A stretch of 22,442 nt of DNA from Roseitalea sp964606055. GTDB lineage: Bacteria; Pseudomonadota; Alphaproteobacteria; Rhizobiales; Rhizobiaceae. Location of the stretch: assembly GCA_964606055.1 (NCBI GenBank), contig CAZSFA010000035.1, forward strand, positions 1-22,442. The letters run 5' to 3'. Below the pieces are notes generated by a model. The model did not search any database. It worked only from the letters and a program-made list of their open reading frames with translations, and was not told the origin of the DNA. Below are positions 1 through 7,083 of this stretch, one piece after another; the first letter of the stretch is position 1; every line of letters begins with the position of its first letter. The position numbers and the translations under genes are program-made.

Positions 1-461
1 AGGTCGACGGGGTAGTTCCATGGCACGATGGCCGCCGCGACGCCGGCGGGCTGGCTTGTGACAAGATTGCGGATGCCTGGGGCCGAGGCCGGCCGCAGCG
101 ATCCGCCGATGCGCACGGCCTCGCCGGCATAGTAGCGCAACACGACGGCGCCGAAGCGAATCTCCTTGAGGTTGTCGGCAACCGGTTTGCCCTGTTCGCG
201 GGTCAGAAGAACCGCCATCGCGTCGGCTCGTGCGTCGATCAGGTCGGCAGCCCGTTCCAGGATGGCGGCGCGCTCGCCGGCGTGCATGGACGCGAACGCG
301 GGCGCCGCGCGTTCGGCCGCCTCAACGGCCTGATCGACGGTCGCCTCGTCGGCCAGCAAGGTGGTGCCGACAGGTTTGCCGGTGGCCGGTTCGACGATTG
401 CATAGCGTTCGGCGCCATCGGGCATGCGCCATGCGCCATCGATGAAGAAGCCGCGATCCAT
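1..461 (-). CDS. NAD(P)-dependent aldehyde dehydrogenase, N-terminal part (cut by window edge)
   Basis: About 153 N-terminal residues are present; the rest lies beyond base 1. The translation begins MDRGFFIDGAWRMPDG and has the family's usual early order: a short beta-hairpin with an EPATGKPVG-like stretch, an AGERAAILERAADLI helix, TREQGKPVADN, and finally PWNYPVD at the truncated end, which is the conserved start of the NAD-binding fold. The catalytic Glu and Cys are outside the window. ATG 461 is preferred because AAGGAG at 476-471 is 9 bases upstream; an in-frame ATG at 470 touches that motif directly. It follows the SIS-domain gene by 21 bases and is probably the last or a late gene of the region A operon. 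It would oxidise an aldehyde formed during sugar or base breakdown, but the substrate cannot be read from the sequence. Confidence 0.88.
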   Translation of the reverse strand, partial: MDRGFFIDGAWRMPDGAERYAIVEPATGKPVGTTLLADEATVDQAVEAAERAAPAFASMHAGERAAILERAADLIDARADAMAVLLTREQGKPVADNLKEIRFGAVVLRYYAGEAVRIGGSLRPASAPGIRNLVTSQPAGVAAAIVPWNYPVD

Positions 462-482
462 TGTGTTCATCTCCTTGCCCGC

Positions 483-1253
483 CTAGCGGGCACGCAGCCG
501 GCGCCATAGCTCGGCATAGTTGCGGTCGTTTTGTGCGGTGGCGGTCTCTTTTTCCGTCGTGTTCGGCGAGACCATCACATGGGGCTCGACGCCTTGAGCG
601 CTGAGCTTTTCGGCGGTCACGGCGTTGATGGCCTGACCGATGGCGATGGCAATCGATGTGGATGTCGCGCCGACTTTGCCGGTCACCCCGTCGATGGCGA
701 TCGACGCATCGCCCTTTGGCACGCCGGTGTCGATGACGACATCGGCCAACTCAAAGAGCCGCTTGCCGCATGAGTGGCGCGAAGGCGTCGACGACGAATG
801 CGGAACCGATGTGACGCCGATCAGTTTCATGCCCCGTTCCTTTGCGCCGACGGCGATGTCCAGCGTCACCGCGTTCAGACCCGAATGTGAGAAGATCAGC
901 ATCGCGTCGTCCGGATCGGTTTGATGCGAGGACAGGATCGCCCGACCGTAGCCCTCCTGCGCGTGGATAAACCGGTACTGGCGGGCGCCCGCATCGCCCA
1001 GGACGCGGTGAAACGAGATCATCGAGCTTTCGACGATCGGCCGGAAGCCGGTCACGGTTCCCGTGCGCGGGAACATCTCCATGGCCGCAAACGATCCATG
1101 GCCGGTGCCGAACGTGAAGACGAGTTTGTCCTTGGCGATTGCCTGGGCACAGATCGCGCCCGCGGCCTCGATCGCTTCGGCCTGTGTGTCGATGACGGTC
1201 TGAAGCCGCTCGATGACCGTGTCGAAATAGCGTCTGGCGATTGCCGTGCTCAT
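483..1253 (-). CDS. SIS-domain sugar isomerase-like protein (UPF0309-like)
   Basis: A 256-residue soluble protein with one SIS (phosphosugar-binding) domain. An FGTGHGS motif near residue 46 matches the FGTGHS loop of the UPF0309/SIS_2 group. IFSHSGLNAVTLDIA (near 115) and GVTSVPHSSS (near 142) match the Ser-rich phosphate-binding turns, followed by GKRLFELADVVIDTG, the usual second half. Proteins of this type bind or isomerise phosphorylated sugars; exact reactions for the group are poorly known. ATG 1253 is chosen because ATG and the stop of the upstream nucleoside phosphorylase share ATGA (1250-1253); a longer reading frame to 1388 would run deep into that gene. In this operon it plausibly acts on the pentose phosphate released by phosphorolysis, which is inference from context. 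Confidence 0.85.
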   Translation of the reverse strand: MSTAIARRYFDTVIERLQTVIDTQAEAIEAAGAICAQAIAKDKLVFTFGTGHGSFAAMEMFPRTGTVTGFRPIVESSMISFHRVLGDAGARQYRFIHAQEGYGRAILSSHQTDPDDAMLIFSHSGLNAVTLDIAVGAKERGMKLIGVTSVPHSSSTPSRHSCGKRLFELADVVIDTGVPKGDASIAIDGVTGKVGATSTSIAIAIGQAINAVTAEKLSAQGVEPHVMVSPNTTEKETATAQNDRNYAELWRRLRAR

Positions 1254-2011
1254 GCCGTCCTGCCTGCCTTTTTTGCTGTGCTTTGCGTGAGTGCGCCCAG
1301 CGCGAGGGCGAACAACTGCTGCTCGCGTTCGGCGGTGGTCCGCGCATCGAGTTTCTCGCGGCTGTTGGCGTCGACCGTACCGATGCAAAGGCTGGTGAAC
1401 GCAACGCCGAGCGCATGGGCGGCGTTGACGAGCGCGGACGTTTCCATGTCCGCTGCGATCGCCCCGCGTTGTGCGGCAACGGACAGCCGGTCCGTCACCC
1501 GGGTGGCTGTATGCGCATCCAGCGGAAACATGTCGCGATAGAACGCATCGAACGTTGCGAACATGCCCATCGCGATTGGCAGGCCGGTGTCCCGGGCGGT
1601 AGCCAGCACCGACGCGTTGAGACCGACATCGGCGGCCTGCCGATCGGGCGCATCGACATAGGCGGGGGAGGTGCCTTCATAACTGGCGATCGTGTCGCAG
1701 AGCAGGAAACCGCCGGGCCGGGCCGGTTCAAAGAACATCGCCGTGCCGATGCGCACGAAGGACCGCGTCCCAAGGTCCGCCAACTCGTGCATCACCACGG
1801 TCGCGATCGGAGCCCCCATGCCGAACGACACCGCCGTCACCGGTGCGCCGCCATATCGGCCGGTCACCGTCCGCAGGCCGCGCTTGACGGGCAGGAACCG
1901 CGGCTCGTCCATCAGCGCCGCAATGCGATCGATCCGATCCGGATCGCCGACAAGGACCGCGCAGTCAGCGACCTCATCGGCCCGGTGGCCCAGATACCAA
2001 GCCTGCTTCAT
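1250..2011 (-). CDS. Nucleoside phosphorylase (uridine/purine nucleoside phosphorylase family)
   Basis: A 253-residue protein of the PNP/UDP phosphorylase superfamily, the usual size for the trimeric/hexameric class. Visible motifs are VGDPDRIDRIA at about 21-31 (phosphate-binding GDP-R loop), VSFGMGAPIA at about 61-70, VRIGT at about 86-90 (second phosphate-contact Arg) and ADMETSAL at about 187-194, whose Met-Glu pair contacts the ribose hydroxyls in the family. The enzyme would split an imported N-riboside with phosphate into free base and (deoxy)ribose-1-phosphate in the cytoplasm. The usual Gly-rich segment after RIGT (CGS/TGG) is AMFF here, so base specificity may be unusual. It starts 19 bases after the PfkB gene stop and overlaps the SIS gene by 4. 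Family confident; uridine, purine or other specificity cannot be decided. Confidence 0.9.
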   Translation of the reverse strand: MKQAWYLGHRADEVADCAVLVGDPDRIDRIAALMDEPRFLPVKRGLRTVTGRYGGAPVTAVSFGMGAPIATVVMHELADLGTRSFVRIGTAMFFEPARPGGFLLCDTIASYEGTSPAYVDAPDRQAADVGLNASVLATARDTGLPIAMGMFATFDAFYRDMFPLDAHTATRVTDRLSVAAQRGAIAADMETSALVNAAHALGVAFTSLCIGTVDANSREKLDARTTAEREQQLFALALGALTQSTAKKAGRTA

Positions 2012-2030
2012 CGGGTGTGCCCTCTCGCTG

Positions 2031-2885
2031 TCATTGCGCCGCTTCCAGAGCGGCCCGCGCCCTGAGCATTGCGCTCACCGCGGCCATCGCCGAATGGGCG
2101 GCGACACGCGGTTCCGCCCCTTGCATGTGCGCGGCGATGAACGCGCCTGCAAAGCTGTCGCCGGCGCCTGTCGGGTCCGACACGTCAACCGCGTCTGCGG
2201 CCAGTTCCGTTTTGGTTCCGGCGTAGTGGAGGCGAACGCCGTCCGCGCCCAGCGTCTCCACGATGATGGTCTCGGCACGGGGCGGATCGCCGATCAGCCG
2301 CCGTTCCGATGCATTGCAGAAGATCAGGTTCGCGCGGTCGACAAGACGCGCGCGGTTGGCCGGCCCGAAGCAGGCCGGGTCGTCCTTCATGACCCAGCAC
2401 AATGGCTTGGTGGCCGGCCGATGGGCAAGGATGTCGCCGATCAGATGGCCGGGGCCGACCGTGACGCAGAGCATCGCGCACTGCGCGATCAACGCAGCCT
2501 GAACGTCCGACAGCGCCTCTTCGCCTTCAAAGGCCGGATCGTAGAGACAGGCCGTTGTGCCGTCGGTTTGATGGATCATCACAGCCGCCGGCGAACGCGC
2601 GCCCTGGCGGCGGGCGATGCCCGACGTATTCAGTCTCGCGCGCCGGCAATGGTCGAGATAGTCGGCGCCGGGCGCATCCTCGCCGATCCACACGATCGGC
2701 GCCGCGGACAGGCCCGCCGCGACGGCGGATTGCGCCACATAGGTTGGCGAGCCACCGGCGCGCGGCCAGGCGCCCGCATCGCGGAAACGGATGTGCGTGG
2801 TCCGGTCGCCTTGCACCATCCCGTCCAGAAGGACCGGATAGTCGAGCGACGCATAGCCCGTGACTGCCAGTTCAACCATGCTCAC
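2031..2885 (-). CDS. PfkB-family carbohydrate/nucleoside kinase
   Basis: A 284-residue ribokinase-fold kinase. The C-terminal signature DPTGAGDSFAGAF (237-249) holds the catalytic Asp at 243 and the anion hole; NASERRLI (191-198) is the N-x-x-E Mg-phosphate motif; AGGSPTYVA (43-51) stands in the place of the N-terminal GG-x-x-x-N-x-A signature, with Tyr where Asn is common. It would phosphorylate a sugar, sugar phosphate or nucleoside using ATP. Next to a nucleoside phosphorylase, a ribose-1-phosphate or nucleoside kinase role is attractive, but this is inference. The GTG at 2885 overlaps the upstream gene's TGA (GTGA, 2882-2885); ATG 2879 is an in-frame alternative two codons later, and neither has a strong Shine-Dalgarno sequence. 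Confidence 0.88.
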   Translation of the reverse strand: MSMVELAVTGYASLDYPVLLDGMVQGDRTTHIRFRDAGAWPRAGGSPTYVAQSAVAAGLSAAPIVWIGEDAPGADYLDHCRRARLNTSGIARRQGARSPAAVMIHQTDGTTACLYDPAFEGEEALSDVQAALIAQCAMLCVTVGPGHLIGDILAHRPATKPLCWVMKDDPACFGPANRARLVDRANLIFCNASERRLIGDPPRAETIIVETLGADGVRLHYAGTKTELAADAVDVSDPTGAGDSFAGAFIAAHMQGAEPRVAAHSAMAAVSAMLRARAALEAAQ

Positions 2886-3451
2886 TGGTCATCCGTCATC
2901 AGCGACAGAGCCTGATCGAGATCGACGACCGCGCCCATATAGCGGTCCATGTCCTCGAGGGATGCGTCCGCCAGGTGAGCCCGGTTCGAGTTCGTCGCCT
3001 GCCGGGGCACGATGACGTCGAACCCCCAGGCGAAGGCGTCCTGCGCCGTCGCGCGTACGCAATTGTTGGTTTTGACCCCGCACAGGACGACGCGCTTGAT
3101 CGCGTGCTCGTGCAGCAGGATGCCCAGTTCGGTCGCAAAGAATGCGCTGTAGCGGCGCTTGACGATTTCGATCTCGTTGGTGCGTTCCGGCAAGGGGCCA
3201 AAGCCCTCGAAGTATTGCGCGTGCATCGTGCCTTCGACACCGTGGACCGGCAGCTTGGGCTGGACGAAGTCAGGCGCGTCCCGCCTGTGCCGGTCGATCG
3301 TGTGGATGATCAGGCGCCGACGGGCGCGCGCTGCCTCGATCAACTGCCGCGCGGGGGCGATGACATCGGCTGATGCCGGATAGAAATGCTCTCCCTCCGG
3401 GTGCAGAAACGCGTTCTGCATGTCGATCACGATCAGGGCGGTCGCGTTCAT
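2882..3451 (-). CDS. Isochorismatase-family cysteine hydrolase (nicotinamidase-like amidase)
   Basis: A 189-residue single-domain protein, normal length for the family. The triad is visible: Asp10 (VIDMQN), Lys98 (VKRRYSAF) and nucleophile Cys131 (GVKTNNCVRATA), with the expected spacing. In addition Asp53-x-His55 and His70 in VHGVEGT lie where nicotinamidases place their metal-binding Asp-x-His and WPxHCVxGT histidine. These features support a metal-assisted amide hydrolase, such as nicotinamidase-like or ureidoacrylate-type, rather than isochorismatase itself. ATG 3451 overlaps the permease stop (ATGA 3448-3451), so it is translationally coupled to the transporter. The substrate is probably the base released by the neighbouring nucleoside phosphorylase or a derivative of it; this is inference. 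A longer frame to 3601 lies inside the permease gene and was not used. Confidence 0.88.
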   Translation of the reverse strand: MNATALIVIDMQNAFLHPEGEHFYPASADVIAPARQLIEAARARRRLIIHTIDRHRRDAPDFVQPKLPVHGVEGTMHAQYFEGFGPLPERTNEIEIVKRRYSAFFATELGILLHEHAIKRVVLCGVKTNNCVRATAQDAFAWGFDVIVPRQATNSNRAHLADASLEDMDRYMGAVVDLDQALSLMTDDQ

Positions 3452-4353
3452 GCGGCGGACTTGCGCCTCCTCATGTTCAGTGCGGTCAAAACCAGCCCGA
3501 CGATCACCATCACGTAGGGCAGCGTCCCGATCAGGGCCGGCGGCAGGCCGGCAGTCTGCAGTCGGATCTGGCTCGCATCGAGAAAGCCGAACAACAGGCA
3601 CACGAGCGCGGTTCCCACCGGATGATTGCGGGCGAAATAGAAGGCGGCGAGCGCGATGAAGCCGCGCCCGGCGGTCAGCCCTTCATTGAACAGGCCCAGT
3701 GACGCAAGCGCCAGATGCGCACCCGCAAGGCCCGAGAAGAACCCCGCGAACGCCGTCCCGAAGTCCTGAAGGCCCTTCTCGCGCAGACCGGTCGCGCGCG
3801 CCACCTGCGGTGCATCGCCGGCCGCGCGCAGCCGCAGCCCGAGCCGGGTGTTGGCAAGCGCGAACGGCAACACCGCCACCGTCGCCCAGGCAAAGACCGT
3901 CAACGGATCGAGCGTCGCCAGCGCCCGGCCGATGACCGGCACCGCACCCACCGCCTCGGGCAGCACCTTCGGCAGCAGTTCGACACCCTCAAGCCGCAAC
4001 GTGCCCGAAGCGTTGAAGGCGACGCTCATCGTCAGCCCGACCAGACCGGCGATCAGGACGTTGAGGCCCAGCCCGGCTATGATCATGTTGGCGCGCGCCC
4101 GCGTGATGGTGAGCGAGAACAGCCAGCCAATCAGTGCGCCCGACAGCGCCGCCGCGACGATCGCGACCACCCACGATCCGGTTGCCGCACAGACGATGAC
4201 AGCGACGAATGCGCCGGCGATCATCTTGGCTTCGAGCGCGATGTTGACGATGCCGCCCTGCCGGTTGACCAGCCCGCCGATCGCCGCCAGCAGGATCGGC
4301 GTCGTCAGGATCATGGTGGAGGCCAGAACCTGTTCAATGAGCGCGATCGTCAT
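3448..4353 (-). CDS. ABC transporter permease, BMP/nucleoside type (second subunit)
   Basis: A 301-residue integral membrane protein of the branched-chain/ribose-type permease superfamily, in the BmpP/Q-like group used with BMP binding proteins. Roughly eight to nine hydrophobic segments are seen. Near the N-terminus PILLAAIGGLVNRQGGIVNIALEAKM matches the typical 'nrqGGivNialEg' segment. LRAAGDAPQVARATGL (about residues 195-210) is the cytoplasmic coupling loop to the ATPase, and ALAAFYFARNHPVGTAL is also typical. ATG 4353 overlaps the upstream permease stop as ATGA (4350-4353). An open frame continues to 5016, but that stretch is out of frame with the other permease and is a shadow. It forms the channel heterodimer with the next subunit. 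Confidence 0.92.
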   Translation of the reverse strand: MTIALIEQVLASTMILTTPILLAAIGGLVNRQGGIVNIALEAKMIAGAFVAVIVCAATGSWVVAIVAAALSGALIGWLFSLTITRARANMIIAGLGLNVLIAGLVGLTMSVAFNASGTLRLEGVELLPKVLPEAVGAVPVIGRALATLDPLTVFAWATVAVLPFALANTRLGLRLRAAGDAPQVARATGLREKGLQDFGTAFAGFFSGLAGAHLALASLGLFNEGLTAGRGFIALAAFYFARNHPVGTALVCLLFGFLDASQIRLQTAGLPPALIGTLPYVMVIVGLVLTALNMRRRKSAA

Positions 4354-5435
4354 CGGCGCCGCCTCCGCCGCCAGGTCAGCCGGCCCAGTTCCATGACCGC
4401 GAAGATCATCACCGTTCCCTCGATGACGTTGACGATATCGAGCGGGATGTCGGAGAAAAGCTGCACGGTGGTGCCGGCAGATGCCAGGGCGCCGAACAGG
4501 ACCGCACCGAACGCGATCCCGACGGCCGAGTTGCGCGCCAGAAGGGCGACGGCCATGCCCGTGAAACCGTATCCGGCTGAAAACCCGTCGGAAAACCGGT
4601 GCACCTGGCCCAACGCATGGCTTGCGCCGCCAAGGCCCGCCACGATGCCGGAGATGACCATCACCGCGATGATCGTCGCGGGGATGGAGATGCCCATCGA
4701 GCGTGCAAAGCGCGGGTTGAGGCCGACCAGCTTGGCCTCCAGTCCCGCTGGCGTCAGCCGCGTCCAGATGCCGTAGGCGACAACACACGCCAGTCCGATG
4801 ATGAAGCCGGCATGGAGCGTCGAAGGCGGCATCAGCCGGATCAGTTCGGCTGCCTGATGGACCGGATCGGTGGTGTTGTTGCCCGATGTCTCCGACAGCA
4901 GCACCGTGTTGACGAGAAACGCCGTCAAGCCCAACGCGATGAAGTTGAGCATCAACGTGGTCACCACCTCGTCGATCTGAAGTCGCGCCAAAAGGTAGCC
5001 CGGCACGTAAAGCCAAAGGGCGCCGATGGCTGCTGACGCCACCATGGCAATCGCGATCAGCCAGAAACCGAGCCCGGCGGGCAATGCAAACCCGATGGTC
5101 GCGGCCATCAGACCGGCAACGACGAAGGCCCCATCGACCCCGACATTGAAAACGCCGGTTCGGAAGCAGATCGCCGTGGCAACGGCCGTGAACAGGAGCG
5201 GCGTTGCGGCCGACAACGTCGCCGCGATCCGGCGCTCGGAGCCGAACGCCTCGCCCACCATCAACGCGTAGATTTCGATCGGGTTCTCGCCGATGATCAT
5301 CAGCACGACCGCGCCGACGGCAAATGCGATCAGAACAGGCAGCACCAGACGTGCGGTTTCGGCGGCCTGACCGGCGATACGGACCGCAAGCGTGGGCGGG
5401 CCATGGGGTTGATCGATTTGGCTGGCCAGCGTCAT
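4350..5435 (-). CDS. ABC transporter permease, BMP/nucleoside type (first subunit)
   Basis: A 361-residue membrane protein, about 60 residues longer than its partner, as is usual for the first permease of BMP-type systems. The first membrane span is near residues 30-52 (LVLPVLIAFAVGAVVLMIIG). Conserved family segments are TPLLFTAVATAICFRTGVFNVGVDGAF (about 78-104), DEVVTTLMLNFIA (about 154-166), LVGLNPRFARSMGI (coupling loop, about 237-250) and YGFTGMAVALLARNSAVG (about 288-305). It ends in a very basic tail, WRRRRRR, likely cytoplasmic. ATG 5435 overlaps the ATPase stop by 4 bases. Known relatives import purine or pyrimidine nucleosides; the neighbouring phosphorylase agrees with that. Confidence 0.92.
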   Translation of the reverse strand: MTLASQIDQPHGPPTLAVRIAGQAAETARLVLPVLIAFAVGAVVLMIIGENPIEIYALMVGEAFGSERRIAATLSAATPLLFTAVATAICFRTGVFNVGVDGAFVVAGLMAATIGFALPAGLGFWLIAIAMVASAAIGALWLYVPGYLLARLQIDEVVTTLMLNFIALGLTAFLVNTVLLSETSGNNTTDPVHQAAELIRLMPPSTLHAGFIIGLACVVAYGIWTRLTPAGLEAKLVGLNPRFARSMGISIPATIIAVMVISGIVAGLGGASHALGQVHRFSDGFSAGYGFTGMAVALLARNSAVGIAFGAVLFGALASAGTTVQLFSDIPLDIVNVIEGTVMIFAVMELGRLTWRRRRRR

Positions 5436-7030
5436 GCCGCTTCCTTCCGCAGCGGGCCGGACTGCAGCATCAGGCGGCCCAGCGCCTCGGGTGTCGCTTC
5501 TGTCGCCTCGACCTCGCCGACCACACGCCCACCGGCCATCACCAGGATGCGGTGGCTGAGCGTGATGAGTTCGTCCAGTTCCTCCGAAACGAGCAGGACC
5601 GCGCCGCCCTCGGACGCAAATGCGCCGATGATGCCGTGAATGGCCGCAACCCCACCGAGGTCCACGCCGCGCGTGGGCTGCGAAACGATCAGGAGCCGTG
5701 GTTCGGCCGCGATCTCGCGGGCAAAGACCAGCCGCTGCTGGTTGCCGCCCGAAAGGCTCTTGGCCATATCGGCCACCCGGCCATAGCGCACGCTCAGTTT
5801 GGCCAGCCGCTCGCGTGCGGCATGCGCCATCGCGATTGGATTGAGAAAGGGGCCCAGGCGGTAGCGGTCATCGCGCTGGCTCGCCGCCATGACGTTGTCT
5901 GCGATGCTCGCCGTCTTCGCCAAACCCTCGTTGGCCCGGTCGGGACTGATGAAGCCGATGCCGGCCCGGCGGAAGGCTGCATTGTCGCTGCCGGCGAGGT
6001 CCTGGGTTCCCACGGTGATTGTGCCATGCGACGGCGTGCGCAGGCCGGCCAGACACTGAAACAGCTCTTCCTGCCCGTTTCCGGAGACACCGGCCACGCC
6101 GACGATCTCGCCGGCTCGAACATCGAGCGCAATGTCGAACAGCGGGTGTGAGCGCGCGAGGGAGGGCGCACTGAGATCCGTGACCGAAAGGAGCGGTTGC
6201 TGGTCGCGGGGCGGTGTCGCGGCGGACCGTCCTGCGGTCGGCACGGCGCCGCCTTCGCCGACGATATGGCGCGTCAGCGTGTCGATGTCGGTTTCATCGA
6301 CGCCGGTCGAGGCCATGACCTCGCCACGCCTGATCACGGTGACGCGATCGGCGAGCGCCATCACCTCGTTGAGCTTGTGACTGATGAAGATGATCGATGT
6401 GTCGTCCTCGCGCAGCCGGCGCAGCAGGGCAAAAAGCTGGTCGACCTGTTGCGGAGCCAGAACGGCCGTCGGCTCGTCGAGAATCAGCGCGCGCATGCCA
6501 CGCCGCAACAGCCTGAAAATCTCCACATACTGGCGCACATGGACGGGCGCGTCGCCCGCCCGCATGTCCCAGTCGATCTCGATATTGGCCTGCTCGGCAA
6601 GCGCGTTGCCCTGCTTGCGGGCGCTCTTCCAGTTGACGATGGCCAAGGGGTTTCGGCCATTGCCCACCGGTTCGTCGCCCAGAACGAAGTTCTCCAGGAG
6701 GCTCAAATCCGGCGCCAGCATGAAGTCCTGGTGAACCATGCCGATGCCGAGCCCCAGCGCATGCTGGGGATCGCGCAACCGGACCGGTACGTCGTCATGG
6801 ATGATGGTGCCGCTGTCGGGCCGTTCGAGCCCCTGCAGCAAACGCATGAGCGTCGACTTGCCCGCGCCGTTCTCACCGACGATGGCATGGATTTCGTCCG
6901 GTGCGACGCCGAAGGTGATCGAACGATTGGCCTCGACGGCGCCATAGCGCTTTGAGACCGATTGCGCGCCAAGGCGAATGGTCGAGCCGGGATCCGGGGG
7001 CTTTGGAGCGCTGTCCACGGTGGCACTCAC
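5432..7030 (-). CDS. ABC transporter ATPase with two nucleotide-binding domains, BMP/nucleoside type
   Basis: A 532-residue tandem ATPase, the standard size for BMP/sugar importers. Domain 1: Walker A GENGAGKST (about 52-60), Q-loop VHQDF (about 99-103), Walker B ALILDEPTAVL (about 181-191), and the switch His in FISHKL. Its signature region reads APVHVRQYVE (about 161-170) instead of the usual L(S/P)VG-x-QQRVE. Domain 2: Walker A is GVSGNGQEE, lacking the Lys-Ser/Thr as in most relatives, but the signature LSGGNQQR (about 427-434) is intact and Walker B is LLIVSQPTRGVD. So one composite site looks complete and the other degenerate. The start is a GTG at 7030 with no good Shine-Dalgarno; GTG 7018 is an alternative. 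It lies 53 bases after the binding-protein gene, with a strong hairpin in that gap. Confidence 0.92.
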   Translation of the reverse strand: MSATVDSAPKPPDPGSTIRLGAQSVSKRYGAVEANRSITFGVAPDEIHAIVGENGAGKSTLMRLLQGLERPDSGTIIHDDVPVRLRDPQHALGLGIGMVHQDFMLAPDLSLLENFVLGDEPVGNGRNPLAIVNWKSARKQGNALAEQANIEIDWDMRAGDAPVHVRQYVEIFRLLRRGMRALILDEPTAVLAPQQVDQLFALLRRLREDDTSIIFISHKLNEVMALADRVTVIRRGEVMASTGVDETDIDTLTRHIVGEGGAVPTAGRSAATPPRDQQPLLSVTDLSAPSLARSHPLFDIALDVRAGEIVGVAGVSGNGQEELFQCLAGLRTPSHGTITVGTQDLAGSDNAAFRRAGIGFISPDRANEGLAKTASIADNVMAASQRDDRYRLGPFLNPIAMAHAARERLAKLSVRYGRVADMAKSLSGGNQQRLVFAREIAAEPRLLIVSQPTRGVDLGGVAAIHGIIGAFASEGGAVLLVSEELDELITLSHRILVMAGGRVVGEVEATEATPEALGRLMLQSGPLRKEAA

Positions 7031-7040
7031 GCAGGAGAAC

Positions 7041-7069
7041 GGCGGACGCCGGGGAGTACGACGCCCGCC
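7041..7069 (-). promoter_or_regulatory. Intercistronic RNA hairpin after the BMP binding-protein gene
   Basis: In the minus-strand mRNA, GGCGGGCGUCG (7069-7059) can pair with CGGCGUCCGCC (7051-7041) around a 7-base loop. The stem is 11 bp with two G-U wobbles. No U-run follows, so it is not a classic intrinsic terminator. Placed between the binding-protein stop (7084) and the ATPase start (7030), it could protect the upstream mRNA from 3' exonucleases or dampen downstream expression, giving an excess of binding protein over membrane complex. Pairing is seen in the sequence; the role is inferred. Confidence 0.6.
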
Positions 7070-7083
7070 CTATCCCTTCCTGG

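Noticed and set aside
3815..4776. Long plus-strand open frames opposite the permease and ATPase genes
   Set aside because: Their translations are rich in Arg, Gln, Asp and His with no motif, typical antisense shadows in high-GC DNA.
4354..5016. Open frame that would extend the second permease upstream to 522 residues, suggesting a fusion
   Set aside because: The extension reads an Arg/Gly/His-rich shadow of the first permease gene, which itself has clear membrane segments in its own frame. ATG 4353 with the ATGA overlap explains the junction.
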